Positions 55,417 to 63,504 of a DNA stretch of 64,000 bases are shown one piece after another. The stretch comes from Micromonospora yangpuensis (GTDB lineage Bacteria; Actinomycetota; Actinomycetes; Mycobacteriales; Micromonosporaceae), in the NCBI RefSeq assembly GCF_900091615.1, contig NZ_FMIA01000002.1, positions 5,146,001-5,210,000 on the forward strand. Direction: 5' to 3'. The translations under genes and the position numbers were made by a program. The number at the start of each line of letters is the position of its first letter. Position 1 is the stretch's first letter. The notes below the pieces were generated by a model. The model saw only the letters and a program-made list of their open reading frames with translations, was not told where the DNA came from and made no database searches.

Positions 55417-56456
55417 CACCGGCCGGTCACCGCCCCGGCCGTCCGGGCCACCGTCCTGCGGCCGTGCCGGGCGGCTGTCCTGCGGCCGTGCCGGGCGGCT
55501 AGGGCCACCAGGCGGCCCAGGGTCACCGGATAGACGGCGGCCACCCCGAGGGCGGCGAGCCCGACCGCGCCGGAGATCCGAGCCGCGCGTTTCAGGTGCC
55601 GGGCCTCGGGCCGGGGCCCGTCGCCGAGGAAGGGACGCACCTCGCTGCGTCCGAAGTACACGTTGCGCCCACCCAGCCGGACACCGAGCGCCCCGGCCAT
55701 CGCCGCCTCGCACTGCCCGGCGTTCGGACTGGGGTGGTCGTTGCGGTCCCGGCGCCACACCCGCCAGGCCTGTTCCCGCTCGCCGTGCGCGGTGGGCGCC
55801 ACCGCGATGGTCAGCAGCCCGGTCAGCCGGGCGGGCACCAGGTTGAGCAGGTCGTCCAGGCGGGCCGCCGGGGTGCCGAAGCGGGCGTAGCGGGGCGACC
55901 GGTGGCCCACCATCGCGTCGAGGGTGTTGACCGCCCGGTAGCCGAGCAGGCCGGGCAACCCGGCGAACGCACCCCAGAGCAGCGGTGCGACGACGGCGTC
56001 GGAGGTGTTCTCGGCGACGGACTCGACGGTGGCCCGGGCCAGCTCCGGCTCCTCCAGCAGTGCGGGATCCCGGCCGCAGAGGTGCCCGAGCCGGTTACGG
56101 GCGGCGAGCAGATCGCCCCGGCGCAGGGCCCGCCGCATCACCGTCGCCTCGTGACGCAGCGTGTGACCACCGAGGACGGTCCAGGTGCCGGCCGCGACCA
56201 GCACCGCCCGGCTCACCGGGCGGTGCCGGGTGGCCAGGGTGGCGGCCACCCCGAGCAGCACCGGAGCGCCGACCGCCAGCCCGGTGAAGACCGCGCCGGC
56301 CAACGGATCGGGCCGGTAGGTGCGCCGCTCCAGGGCAGCGACGGCCTGTCCGTACCCGGCCACCGGATGCCACCGTCGGGGGTCACCGAGCAGCGTGTCC
56401 AGGGCGTACCCCGCCACGAGCCCCACCGCGTTCGCCGCAGCCAACGTCTGTCGCAC
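55413..56456 (-). CDS. cobD: Adenosylcobinamide-phosphate synthase (CobD/CbiB)
   Basis: 347 residues. Membrane enzyme joining aminopropanol (phosphate) to cobyric acid. Motifs: [89 protein letters not shown] and [23 protein letters not shown]. Several hydrophobic helices. The C-terminal 30 residues contain a duplicated ARHGRRT repeat. GTG start. Upstream of cobQ with a 4-bp overlap. Confidence 0.95.
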   Translation of the reverse strand: MRQTLAAANAVGLVAGYALDTLLGDPRRWHPVAGYGQAVAALERRTYRPDPLAGAVFTGLAVGAPVLLGVAATLATRHRPVSRAVLVAAGTWTVLGGHTLRHEATVMRRALRRGDLLAARNRLGHLCGRDPALLEEPELARATVESVAENTSDAVVAPLLWGAFAGLPGLLGYRAVNTLDAMVGHRSPRYARFGTPAARLDDLLNLVPARLTGLLTIAVAPTAHGEREQAWRVWRRDRNDHPSPNAGQCEAAMAGALGVRLGGRNVYFGRSEVRPFLGDGPRPEARHLKRAARISGAVGLAALGVAAVYPVTLGRLVALAARHGRRTAARHGRRTVARTAGAVTGRW

Positions 56457-56553
56457 TCCGTCACCCCCTTTGGGCGGCCAGCCTAGTCCTACGCTGCGTC
56501 ACGGGCTACGGTGCGTCACCGTCGGCCGATCCGACGGATGCGCCGCCCCGCCC

Positions 56554-57363
56554 TCAGGCCGGCGTCGGCACCCGCCCACGCCCCCGGCGGCGGGCCGGCC
56601 GGTCCTGCCCCAGCGGCTCGTCCGCCGTCTCGCCACCCGGTCCGACCGGCTCCTCCGCGCTGGCCGGGACTGCCGCATCGCCGCGCCGGGCCGTCGGGTC
56701 GGGAACGGCGTCGAGGTCTCCCCCGACGGCTTCCGTGCCGAACGGTGACAGCTCCTCGTCCTCCCCAGCACCGTCACCACCGGCCGGGGATCCGCCAGCG
56801 GCCGGGCCGCCGAAGGGGGGCATGTCCAGGGGCGACGGGCCGGGTCGCGGGGCACGCAGGCTCGGCAGCTCGAACTCCTCGTCGAACGGGGTGTCGTCGA
56901 AGATGGCGGGGGCCTGCTCGGCGGGGACCGCCTCGGTCGGCTCGCCGTGCACCCGGTGCTCCGCCTCGGAGTCGGCCGTGGCGCTGGTCGTGGTGGTGGG
57001 CCGGTTGCGCGCGAAGCGGCTGCGCCCCCGGGACAGGTCGTGGCCGACCGCCACCGCCTCCAACTCGTAGAGGGTGCGGTGGTTGCCGGCCTCGTCGGTC
57101 CAGTCCCGGGTGTAGAGCCGCCCGGCCACCACCACCGGGTCGCCGACGGCCACCGAGGCGGCCACCCCCTCGGCCAGCCGGCGCCAGCAGTTGACCCGGA
57201 CCCGCAGGCTGTTGCCGTCGACCCAGCGCCCGCTCTCCCGATCCAGCCGACGGGCGGTCGAGGCGACCTTGAAGTTGGCCACCAGGGTGTTGCTCTGGGC
57301 GGTACGCCGCCACTCCGGGGCGGTCAGAACGTTGCCGATGATCGTGACATTGGTGTCGTACAT
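56554..57363 (-). CDS. ssb: Single-stranded DNA-binding protein, long paralogue
   Basis: 269 residues, longer than usual (~170). OB-fold at 1-112 (MYDTNVTIIGNVLTAPEWRRTAQ, ANFKVASTARRLDRESGRWVDGNSLRVRVNCWRRLAEGVA, VGDPVVVAGRLYTRDWTDEAGNHRTLYELEA). A long acidic Pro/Gly-rich tail follows. The tail ends RRGRGRVPTPA, basic, without the DDDxPF tip by which normal SSB recruits partners. Probably a second, specialised SSB of the SsbB type rather than the replication SSB. ATG at 57361-57363. Confidence 0.85.
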   Translation of the reverse strand: MYDTNVTIIGNVLTAPEWRRTAQSNTLVANFKVASTARRLDRESGRWVDGNSLRVRVNCWRRLAEGVAASVAVGDPVVVAGRLYTRDWTDEAGNHRTLYELEAVAVGHDLSRGRSRFARNRPTTTTSATADSEAEHRVHGEPTEAVPAEQAPAIFDDTPFDEEFELPSLRAPRPGPSPLDMPPFGGPAAGGSPAGGDGAGEDEELSPFGTEAVGGDLDAVPDPTARRGDAAVPASAEEPVGPGGETADEPLGQDRPARRRGRGRVPTPA

Positions 57364-57445
57364 CGTTTCTCCCTGGGGAAGGGGACAACTCGGTGGGTCG
57401 AGACTCGCCCGGCCACCCGACCGGGTCCACCACGATCGGCCTGGC

Positions 57446-57473
57446 TGTGGACGACCGACCCGGCTGTGGACAA
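57446..57473. promoter_or_regulatory. Two DnaA-box-like sites upstream of ssb
   Basis: TGTGGACGA (57446-57454) and TGTGGACAA (57465-57473) are 19 bp apart. The second is the reverse complement of TTGTCCACA, the preferred actinobacterial DnaA box. The position is 80-110 bp before the ssb start. Confidence 0.45.
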
Positions 57474-57603
57474 CCGCCTGATCATCGACATTTGTGCTAG
57501 GCGACACCGTCGCCCTGGTCAGCCCGGTCGGAGCCGCCGGTGAACCTCGACCGCCCGATCGCCGACTGTCCGGACATGACGATTCGATCCGAGAGGAGCC
57601 GGG

Positions 57604-58164
57604 GTGGACGTACCGCGATCTGACGCGCTGCTGGTCGTACGGGCGCAGCTCGGTGACCGGCGGTCGCTGGGCAAGCTGGTCGACCGGTGGCACGAGCCGC
57701 TCTGGCGGTACGTACGACGTCTGCTCGACGCGCCGGGCGCGGCCGACGACGTGGCCCAGGAGGCCTGGGCTGCGGCGTTGCGGTCGCTGCCCCGGCTGCG
57801 GGAGCCGGACCGCTTCACCCCCTGGCTGTTCACCATCGCCCGCCGGGCGGTGCTCAACCACCTACGGGACCGGTACGGCCGGGCCGAGTCCCCAACCGCC
57901 GGGCATCCCGACGAGACCGCAGAAGCGGACGAGGCCGTCCCGGACGACGTGCCCGGGGTGCTGGACCGGCGGCAGGTCGAGGAGGGGCTGGCCGGCCTAC
58001 CGCCCCGGGAGCGGGACGTGCTGGTGCTGTTCTACCTGTACGACTTCCCGCTCACCGACTGCGCCGAGGTGTTGCAGGTGCCGCCCGGCACGGTCAAGTC
58101 CCGTCTGCACCGCGCCCGCCGGATGCTGCACGCCCAGCTCGTCGAGAAGGGATACCACGAATGA
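57604..58164 (+). CDS. RNA polymerase ECF sigma factor
   Basis: 186 residues. Region 2 (LVDRWHEPLWRYVRRLLDAPGAADDVAQEAWAAALRSLPRLRE, FTPWLFTIARRAVLNHLRDRYGR; ~25-85) and region 4 (GLAGLPPRERDVLVLFYLYDFPLTDCAEVLQVPPGTVKSRLHRARRML; ~125-175). GTG at 57604 after GAGGAGCCGGG. It overlaps the next membrane gene by 4 bp (ATGA), so the two proteins are made in a fixed ratio. The regulon is unknown. Confidence 0.93.
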   Translation: MDVPRSDALLVVRAQLGDRRSLGKLVDRWHEPLWRYVRRLLDAPGAADDVAQEAWAAALRSLPRLREPDRFTPWLFTIARRAVLNHLRDRYGRAESPTAGHPDETAEADEAVPDDVPGVLDRRQVEEGLAGLPPRERDVLVLFYLYDFPLTDCAEVLQVPPGTVKSRLHRARRMLHAQLVEKGYHE

Positions 58165-58625
58165 CCGACCGCCCCGGATTCACCCCGGACGACGTGCTGC
58201 GCGGCCTGGCCCTGCCCCGCCGGGTGGCGCTTGTCGTCGCCGGCCTCGGCGGCCTCGCCATGGCCATCCTGGTCAGCACCCTCTGGGCCACCGAACCGGA
58301 CCCGCTGCCCACCCGTACCCGGATCGCCTTCGCCGGGGTGATCGTCCTCGGCCTGGCCTGGGCCGGTGTCGCCGGCTGGACGCTGGCGCGGCGACCGCTC
58401 TTCGCCGCCGACCGGGTGATCGCCGCCGGCCTCGCGCTGGTGGCCACCGTCACGGTGAGTGCCGCCACGGTGGCCGTCACGGCCACCCAGGCCGGACCGA
58501 CGGCGGTGCTGACCGCCGTCGGGGTGGGTGCGATCGGCGTGGCCGCCGCCGCCGGGGCGCTGGTCCGGGCCCGCGCCCAGCGGCGGGCGCTGCTCGACCG
58601 GGCGCGGCGGCTCGGGAACTCGTGA
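58161..58625 (+). CDS. Four-helix membrane protein coupled to ECF sigma factor
   Basis: 154 residues with four hydrophobic segments (VALVVAGLGGLAMAILVSTLW, IAFAGVIVLGLAWAGVAGWTL, VIAAGLALVATVTVSAATVAV, AVLTAVGVGAIGVAAAAGALV). Short N-terminal cytoplasmic region DRPGFTPDDVLRGLALPRR. No zinc-binding anti-sigma motif. Overlap with the sigma gene suggests it senses or restrains that factor at the membrane; that role is inferred. Confidence 0.75.
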   Translation: MTDRPGFTPDDVLRGLALPRRVALVVAGLGGLAMAILVSTLWATEPDPLPTRTRIAFAGVIVLGLAWAGVAGWTLARRPLFAADRVIAAGLALVATVTVSAATVAVTATQAGPTAVLTAVGVGAIGVAAAAGALVRARAQRRALLDRARRLGNS

Positions 58626-58791
58626 GCATCGGACGTTCCGGACGCCGCCGGGTTGGGTACAGCTTCGGACAACAGAGCACCAACGACGGTCGCCGCCCCT
58701 CGGGGTGGCCCGTCCGATCGAAAGGGCCACGGAAGATGACTTTCTGCCCACTGGGTACGACCGCCGTCCGCGCCGAGGGTGAGGTGCGGCG

Positions 58792-59211
58792 ATGAGCGCC
58801 GTGGCGAACCCGGCGACCGTGGCCGAGTGCCTGCGGGTCGGTGCCGGGTTCTCCCAGGGCGACCGGAACTGGATCGCCGAGCAGTTCGCCACCCTGGACT
58901 CCCGGCTGGCCACGTTCCACGCCGACGCCACCGAGATCGAGGTCTCGGTCAAGGACCGCGAGGCCCGGGGGCAGCGGGTCACCCTGGAGTGCTGGATCGC
59001 CGGCCGGCAGAAGATCGTCACCACCTCCAGCGAGATCGACCTGCACGCCGCGCTGAACGACGTCCGGGACGACCTGCGTCGCAAGCTCAACGACCAGAAG
59101 ACCCGCCAGGAGCCGCGCAACAACAAGCACCTGCGGGACGTACCGGTCGTCACCGAACCGGTCGAGCTGCCCGAGCCCGGCCAGCCGCGCACCGAGGCCG
59201 ACCCGGCCTGA
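58792..59211 (+). CDS. Ribosome hibernation factor-like protein (HPF/RaiA domain)
   Basis: 139 residues. Central ATFHADATEIEVSVKDREARGQRVTLECWIAGRQKIVTTSSEIDLHAALNDVRDDLRRKLNDQKTRQEPR resembles the beta-alpha-beta-alpha HPF/RaiA domain, including the Asp-Leu-x-x-Ala-Leu-Asn helix and a basic C-terminal end of the helix. It lacks the second dimerisation domain of long HPF. It may bind the 30S decoding region in stationary phase. ATG at 58792. A 15-bp-stem terminator follows. Confidence 0.72.
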   Translation: MSAVANPATVAECLRVGAGFSQGDRNWIAEQFATLDSRLATFHADATEIEVSVKDREARGQRVTLECWIAGRQKIVTTSSEIDLHAALNDVRDDLRRKLNDQKTRQEPRNNKHLRDVPVVTEPVELPEPGQPRTEADPA

Positions 59212-59230
59212 GGCGTACCCCGGTGGTCTT

Positions 59231-59275
59231 CCGCGCCCCCGGACCAGGCCCGATCCGGCCGGTCCGGGGGCGCGG
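59231..59275 (+). terminator. Terminator after the HPF-like gene
   Basis: CCGCGCCCCCGGACC pairs with GGTCCGGGGGCGCGG, a 15-bp perfect stem with a 15-base loop, 20 bp after the stop. Confidence 0.8.
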
Positions 59276-59348
59276 TGCGTCGCGGTCCGCGGTGGCGCTC
59301 ACCACCGGGGCTACCGCCGGGTACGACTGCGGGCGTACCGTCACGGAC

Positions 59349-60437
59349 GTGGAACCGGACGTGTTGGGGCCGCCGTACGAGCGGCACACCATCGACCTGG
59401 GCACCGACGACGAGGGCGCGGTGGTCGCCACCCTGGTCCGCCGCCGGGCCGACCGCCCGACCGGCCGGGCCGTGCTCTACGTGCACGGCTTCGTCGACTA
59501 CTTCTTCCAGACCCACGTGGCCGACTTCTTCGTCGAGCGCGGCTGGGACTTCTACGCCCTCGACCTGCGAAAGTACGGTCGCAGTCTGCTGCCGCACCAG
59601 ACCCCGAACTTCTGCTGCGACCTCAGCGACTACTTCCCCGAGCTGGACGCCGCCGTCGAGATCGTCCGCGCCGACGGGCACGACACCGTACTCGGCATGG
59701 GTCACTCCACCGGCGGCCTGATCCTCTCGGTCTGGGAACACGCCCGCCGCGCCGCCGGCGGCGTCGACGGCCTGGTGCTGAACAGCCCGTTCTTCGACAT
59801 CAACGCCCCCTGGCTGGTCCGCCGCCCGCTGGTCGCCGCCGTCGCCCGGCTCGGCCGCCGCGCGCCGCGCCGGATCCTCCCCCTCGGCCTGGCCACCGTG
59901 TACGGCGAGAGCCTGCACGCCGACCACCACGGCGAGTGGAGCTACGACCTGGCCTGGAAACCGCTGGGCGGCTTTCCGGTACGCGCCGGCTGGCTCAACG
60001 CCATCCGCAACGCCCAACGGCAACTGCGCTCCGGCCTGGCCATCCCGGTGCCGGTGCTGCTGGCCTGCTCCACCCGCAGCTTCCGGGGCCGCCGTTGGCA
60101 GGAGTCCGCCGCCCTGGCCGACGCCGTCCTGGACGTCGAACACATGGTCCGCTGGGCCCCCCGCCTCGGCCCACACGTCACGCTGGCCCGCTTCGACGGC
60201 GGCATGCACGACCTGACGCTTTCCGGCCCGGCCGTCCGGGAACGCGTCTTCGCCGAGGTCGGCCGCTGGGCCGAGGCCTTCCTCGCCACCGGCCCGACCA
60301 CCGCCGGCCCCGACGCTGCCTCCGCTGGTGCTGTTTCCGGCGCGGCCGGTGCTGTTTCCGGGGCTGCCGGCTCACTGCCGGGGAGTCGGCGGCCGGCCGA
60401 CGCCGACCCGGCCGGCGTCGCCGCCACGAGCGGCTGA
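59349..60437 (+). CDS. Alpha/beta hydrolase (monoacylglycerol lipase/lysophospholipase-like)
   Basis: 362 residues. LYVHGFVDYFFQTHVADFFVERGWDFYALDLRKYGRS (oxyanion loop) and the nucleophile elbow GMGHSTGG (catalytic Ser) identify a serine hydrolase; His is expected in FDGGMHDLTLSG. Family members cleave carboxyl esters such as monoacylglycerols. The Ala/Gly/Ser-rich C-terminal ~65 residues with an AVSGAAG duplication extend past the fold. Start taken as GTG 59349, although no good ribosome-binding site is seen. Confidence 0.88.
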   Translation: MEPDVLGPPYERHTIDLGTDDEGAVVATLVRRRADRPTGRAVLYVHGFVDYFFQTHVADFFVERGWDFYALDLRKYGRSLLPHQTPNFCCDLSDYFPELDAAVEIVRADGHDTVLGMGHSTGGLILSVWEHARRAAGGVDGLVLNSPFFDINAPWLVRRPLVAAVARLGRRAPRRILPLGLATVYGESLHADHHGEWSYDLAWKPLGGFPVRAGWLNAIRNAQRQLRSGLAIPVPVLLACSTRSFRGRRWQESAALADAVLDVEHMVRWAPRLGPHVTLARFDGGMHDLTLSGPAVRERVFAEVGRWAEAFLATGPTTAGPDAASAGAVSGAAGAVSGAAGSLPGSRRPADADPAGVAATSG

Positions 60438-60545
60438 AACCACTTCCCGGGTACGCCCCACCCGGGCCACCCTGGGCCGGCACGCACCCGTTCCTCCCAT
60501 CGCGGGCGGGTCGGCGGTACCCTCTTGGCGCGACACGCACGCCGC

Positions 60546-60618
60546 GCGCCCGTAGCTCAGCGGATAGAGCAGGGGACTTCTAATCCCAAGGCCGCAGGTT
60601 CGAATCCTGCCGGGCGCA
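60546..60618 (+). tRNA. tRNA-Arg (anticodon TCT)
   Basis: Acceptor GCGCCCG/CGGGCGC with discriminator A, D-arm AGCTCAGCGGATAGAGC, anticodon loop CTTCTAA, T-arm GCAGGTTCGAATCCTGC. No CCA is encoded. A common integration site for mobile elements; accessory-type genes begin directly downstream. Confidence 0.97.
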
Positions 60619-60702
60619 CAGCTTCCTCACTGGTCAGGCCGCCTGAGCAGGTTCCCTGGTCGGTGCCGACTCCTGCCTGTCCGCTGCCGCTTCGCCCAGC
60701 CC

Positions 60703-61104
60703 TCAGGTGGGCATGGAGATGACCTGGAGGTCTCCGTCTCCGTAGCGCCCTTCCTGGGTCAGGATCGTGGCGTCGTGTTCGAGGCTGGCCAGCACCGTCG
60801 TCGCCAGGTCGACCCGTCCCGTGTAGGTGCGCCAGTAACTCAATTCGTGCCAGCTTTCACCCTCGGTGGGCAGCACGACGCAGGCGTCGAGGGCGAGCAG
60901 CCGGTGCAGATTGCTGCGGTCCTTCGGGTCGGTGACGACGGCCAGGGTCTCGGTAGCGGTGACGGCGGTGACGCCGAACCGGTTCCGGTCCTCGATGACC
61001 TCGTGCAGCGTCTCACCGGCGTGCACGGATCCGGCGAGGTAGGCCAGCAGCGCCGACCGATCCAGCACCAGCCGGACCGGCCGGTCGTCCTCGTCGGCGG
61101 TCAC
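60703..61104 (-). CDS. PIN-domain ribonuclease toxin, VapC-like
   Basis: 133 residues. RLVLDRSALLAYLAG carries the first catalytic Asp; TAVTATETLAVV the acidic Glu; LATTVLASLEHDATILTQEGRYGDGD the C-terminal region. VapC enzymes usually have an Asp where LTQ stands, so the active site is diverged. Likely cleaves tRNA or other RNA when free of antitoxin. GTG at 61102-61104 overlaps the antitoxin stop by 4 bp (GTGA). Confidence 0.82.
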   Translation of the reverse strand: MTADEDDRPVRLVLDRSALLAYLAGSVHAGETLHEVIEDRNRFGVTAVTATETLAVVTDPKDRSNLHRLLALDACVVLPTEGESWHELSYWRTYTGRVDLATTVLASLEHDATILTQEGRYGDGDLQVISMPT

Positions 61105-61409
61105 GCGACCGACTGCTGGTGGGAGCCGCTGGCCTCGTCGAGCAGGTGCTGGCGGACCCGGTCCCGGACGGCTTGGCGTCGCTGGGTCGTCCATTCCGCC
61201 TCGACGGCGGCGCGACGGGCGCGGGCCTCGGCCACCCCCTGCTCGGTGATCTGAATGCCGGCGTGCGCCATCTCGGCGTCCAGGGCGTCCAGGCGCATTC
61301 GGTCGCGGACAGCCTGGGTGATGTATGCGGAGGCGTTGGGTTCGGCCTCCAGGCGCTCCGCGACATCGGACGGCACCGAGATCGACAGCTTCCTCACCTG
61401 TGCGGTCAT
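61101..61409 (-). CDS. Antitoxin partner of the PIN toxin (ribbon-helix-helix type)
   Basis: 102 residues. The N-terminal VRKLSISVPSDVAERLEAEPNASAYITQAVRDRMR fits a CopG/RHH DNA-binding module: a beta strand followed by two helices. The basic, helical C terminus probably wraps the toxin. First gene of a two-gene unit, as usual for autoregulated toxin-antitoxin operons. Confidence 0.82.
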   Translation of the reverse strand: MTAQVRKLSISVPSDVAERLEAEPNASAYITQAVRDRMRLDALDAEMAHAGIQITEQGVAEARARRAAVEAEWTTQRRQAVRDRVRQHLLDEASGSHQQSVA

Positions 61410-61567
61410 ACTTTCACCATACGCCAGGTGCTACCGCCTACCGGGTCGCATGCTCCCGGCGGGTCGTGCGGCTTCCCCACCTGATGACGGGCGGGCGGAT
61501 CAGGTCACCACGCGCCGTGCAGCCCGGCGGCTTCGGCCAGGGCCGGGAGCCGGATCGAGCTGCGGGG

Positions 61568-62230
61568 TCAGCGGAGACGGATGTCGTCCAACTCGGGGAA
61601 GTCGTACCAGTGCAGGGAGAAGGACGAACCGGCTTCCGGTACCTCAGGAAAGACCGCCCAGGTGTCCGACTGCTCTCCGGGAGCGAGGGTGATGGACTCC
61701 CCGGGCCGGGTCGTCGCACACCAAGAGCGCTCCGGGTACACGGTCCGGCCATCCGACAGGACGATGCGCGACGAGGTCCGGTCGACCTCGGCGGTCGGGC
61801 AGGTCAGCGGCCATGGCAGCAGCGCGTCGTTGCGGTACCTGAGGTTCAGCCGCAGCTTGCCGTCGGTGACCTCGGCGCTGACCAGCGTCACGGTGAGGGA
61901 CAGCTCGTCGTAGACCTTCCGGTCGATGGCGTACGTGCGGTCCGTCGGTTTCTGCGGCGACGCGGACGGTTCGGCCGGCTCCGACGGCTCGGGGGAATCG
62001 GCGACCGGACCGGCCGGGGTGGAGTCGGTGCCGGCCCTGGTGGGGTCGGCGCTGCTGCTGGCGGACGGGTCGGTCGACGACGACGCCGTGCGGTCGGCGA
62101 GGTATGTGCCACCGACAGCGCCGACCACGGCGACGCACATCAACAGTCCGATGACGGCCAGGACGCGAACGTACCTCTGCTGCACGGCGAACTCCACGGG
62201 CGACGGCGACGGTTGGCGTGAACGTAGCAT
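61568..62230 (-). CDS. Single-pass membrane protein with extracellular beta-domain
   Basis: 220 residues from ATG 62228-62230. Cytoplasmic N terminus, one membrane helix (VRVLAVIGLLMCVAVVGAVGGTYLA), then a Ser/Thr/Pro-rich stalk (~50-95). The extracellular domain (YAIDRKVYDELSLTVTLVSAEVTDGKLRLNLRYRNDALLPWPLTCPTAEVDRTSSRIVLSDGRTVYPERSWC) has a DUF4352/Ig-like pattern and paired Cys. No enzyme motif. Lies in the accessory stretch downstream of tRNA-Arg. Confidence 0.7.
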   Translation of the reverse strand: MLRSRQPSPSPVEFAVQQRYVRVLAVIGLLMCVAVVGAVGGTYLADRTASSSTDPSASSSADPTRAGTDSTPAGPVADSPEPSEPAEPSASPQKPTDRTYAIDRKVYDELSLTVTLVSAEVTDGKLRLNLRYRNDALLPWPLTCPTAEVDRTSSRIVLSDGRTVYPERSWCATTRPGESITLAPGEQSDTWAVFPEVPEAGSSFSLHWYDFPELDDIRLR

Positions 62231-62286
62231 CGCCCGCCCACCCCTGGCAGCGCCGATGTCAGCGGCAGGGTTCGGGGAACGTACCG

Positions 62287-62631
62287 TCACGTCCGCCGCG
62301 CCGGACTGTGCGTCGGCCGGCGTTCTGGGGTTGGTGACACTCTCGAGTACGGATCAGGGTGAGCATTCGGCCTGGTGTTCGGGCGCCTCGGCTGGCGGGG
62401 AGTCGGCGTGGCGCGTTGGATCCGTAGCCCGGCCGGTCGTACGAAGATAGACCTGCGGAGCACCGCGTCTCCCTGGTCGTCGAGCTGGTACACGTCGAGC
62501 CAACACCACCCGTCGTACGTGATCCAGTCGAGCACCCGGATGACCCGGCACATGATCGGCTTGGTGAACTGCACGCTGGCCGCCCTGGTCACCTGCACCA
62601 GGTCACCGGCCTTCGGCAGGGGCTGACTCAC
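62287..62631 (-). CDS. Small protein with basic Pro/Arg-rich tail
   Basis: 114 residues from GTG 62629-62631. An N-terminal beta-rich part (LPKAGDLVQVTRAASVQFTKPIMCRVIRVLDWITYDGWCWLDVYQLDDQGDAVLRRSIFVRPAGLR) looks like a small SH3-like barrel with two Cys. The tail (~80-114) is Arg/Pro-rich. GTGA overlap with the Cys-rich gene upstream. No named family recognised. Confidence 0.65.
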   Translation of the reverse strand: MSQPLPKAGDLVQVTRAASVQFTKPIMCRVIRVLDWITYDGWCWLDVYQLDDQGDAVLRRSIFVRPAGLRIQRATPTPRQPRRPNTRPNAHPDPYSRVSPTPERRPTHSPARRT

Positions 62632-62945
62632 CGTCTGCCCCGCAGGTACCGGAGCCTGCGCCACTGCCTGATCCGGGCCCGCGCAACCTCCACCGCCGAG
62701 CAGTCGCCGTTTTCGGGGCACTCCTCGCAGCGCCCGTACCGGCGATGGACGTCCAGGCAGTACCAGGCTTCCTGCACCAGGGACGGCCCCTCGCACCGAA
62801 CGCCCGACGCGCCGTCCCGGACGGCCGCCAGCCTGCCGAGCGGCTGGTCAGACAGGCCCTTCGAGGTCAGGGAGTTCGCCGTCGAGGCCCAGGCACCGGT
62901 TCGATCCGGGTAGGCCGTGGCGGGGCCGGCTCGGTCCAGGATCAC
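62628..62945 (-). CDS. Small Cys-rich protein
   Basis: 105 residues from GTG 62943-62945, preceded by GGAGGTGACC. Six cysteines, four of them in CLDVHRRYGRCEECPENGDC, a spacing that could bind a metal (CxxC plus C..C), followed by a basic helix (VARARIRQWRRLRYLRGRR). Possibly a small zinc-binding regulator. Middle gene of a three-gene unit: its stop overlaps the next start, and the 19-residue ORF ends 2 bp before its start. Confidence 0.65.
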   Translation of the reverse strand: MILDRAGPATAYPDRTGAWASTANSLTSKGLSDQPLGRLAAVRDGASGVRCEGPSLVQEAWYCLDVHRRYGRCEECPENGDCSAVEVARARIRQWRRLRYLRGRR

Positions 62946-62947
62946 GG

Positions 62948-63007
62948 TCACCTCCAGGCGCCCAGCAGCCGACGTAGGACCCGAAGAATCGCCCGCAACG
63001 TACGCAT
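62948..63007 (-). CDS. 19-residue cationic small ORF
   Basis: ATG (63005-63007) to TGA encodes MRTLRAILRVLRRLLGAWR, an amphipathic peptide with seven Arg. AGGGGGG sits four bases before the ATG, a strong ribosome-binding site. The ORF ends two bases before the GTG of the Cys-rich gene, and its own sequence forms that gene's GGAGGTGACC site. It could be a leader peptide that couples translation, or a functional small protein. Confidence 0.6.
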   Translation of the reverse strand: MRTLRAILRVLRRLLGAWR

Positions 63008-63060
63008 GTGACCCCCCTGATTGCTTTAGGGCTCCTCCAAACGGTAAACCGTCTGGTCCC

Positions 63061-63104
63061 ACAAGTCTAGGAGGTACTACTTGTCTAGTAGGTCTAGGAC
63101 CTAC
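63061..63104. promoter_or_regulatory. Operator-like region between the GntR gene and the small-protein operon
   Basis: GTAGGTC (63088-63094) and GACCTAC (63098-63104) form a perfect dyad with TAG at the centre. An outer ACAAGT (63061-63066) and ACTTGT (63079-63084) form another. GTCTAG occurs three times (63065, 63083, 63092). Typical of binding sites of small GntR repressors that control a divergent unit. Confidence 0.6.
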
Positions 63105-63144
63105 CTGATGATCGAGGCCTGTTGGTCGTCCGTAGGTTGACCTG

Positions 63145-63399
63145 ATGGTCGATCAGTTCTCGCCGACGCCCCTGTACGTGCAGCTCGCCGACCTGATCAC
63201 CAAGCGCATCGACTCGGGCGAACTGCAGCCGCTCAAGCCGCTACCGAGCGAGCTTCGACTACAGCAGGAGTACGGCGTGGCGCGCGGCACGGTCCGAGCG
63301 GCCATCGCCTTGTTGCGGGAGCGCGGGTTGGTCATGACCATGCCCCAGCGCGGCACCTACGTCACCGAACACCGCCAGGGCGAGACCAGGGGAAACTAG
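63145..63399 (+). CDS. Minimal GntR-family regulator (DNA-binding domain only)
   Basis: 84 residues: the winged helix-turn-helix PLYVQLADLITKRIDSGELQPLKPLPSELRLQQEYGVARGTVRAAIALLRERGLVMTMPQRGTYVTE and almost nothing else. Usual GntR proteins have a 150-residue effector domain. TAGGTT ends six bases before the ATG and no Shine-Dalgarno is present, so the mRNA may be leaderless. It probably represses itself and the divergent small-protein operon. Confidence 0.85.
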   Translation: MVDQFSPTPLYVQLADLITKRIDSGELQPLKPLPSELRLQQEYGVARGTVRAAIALLRERGLVMTMPQRGTYVTEHRQGETRGN

Positions 63400-63504
63400 C
63401 CACCTCGACGACGGCACGCGTCGCCACCCGGCCTCGCGCATCAACGCGAGTCCACGGTGACCGCCCGCAGCAACAGCACCCCCCCTCTCCCCAAACCAGG
63501 GCGG
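63400..63504. other. Intergenic stretch after the GntR gene
   Basis: No gene or repeat that I can support from 63400 to 63504. Palindrome and terminator follow. Confidence 0.5.

Noticed and set aside
56457..56553. Cobalamin riboswitch before cobD, cobC or cobB
   Set aside because: I looked for the B12-box and conserved core upstream of each cobalamin block and saw none; the leaders are short.
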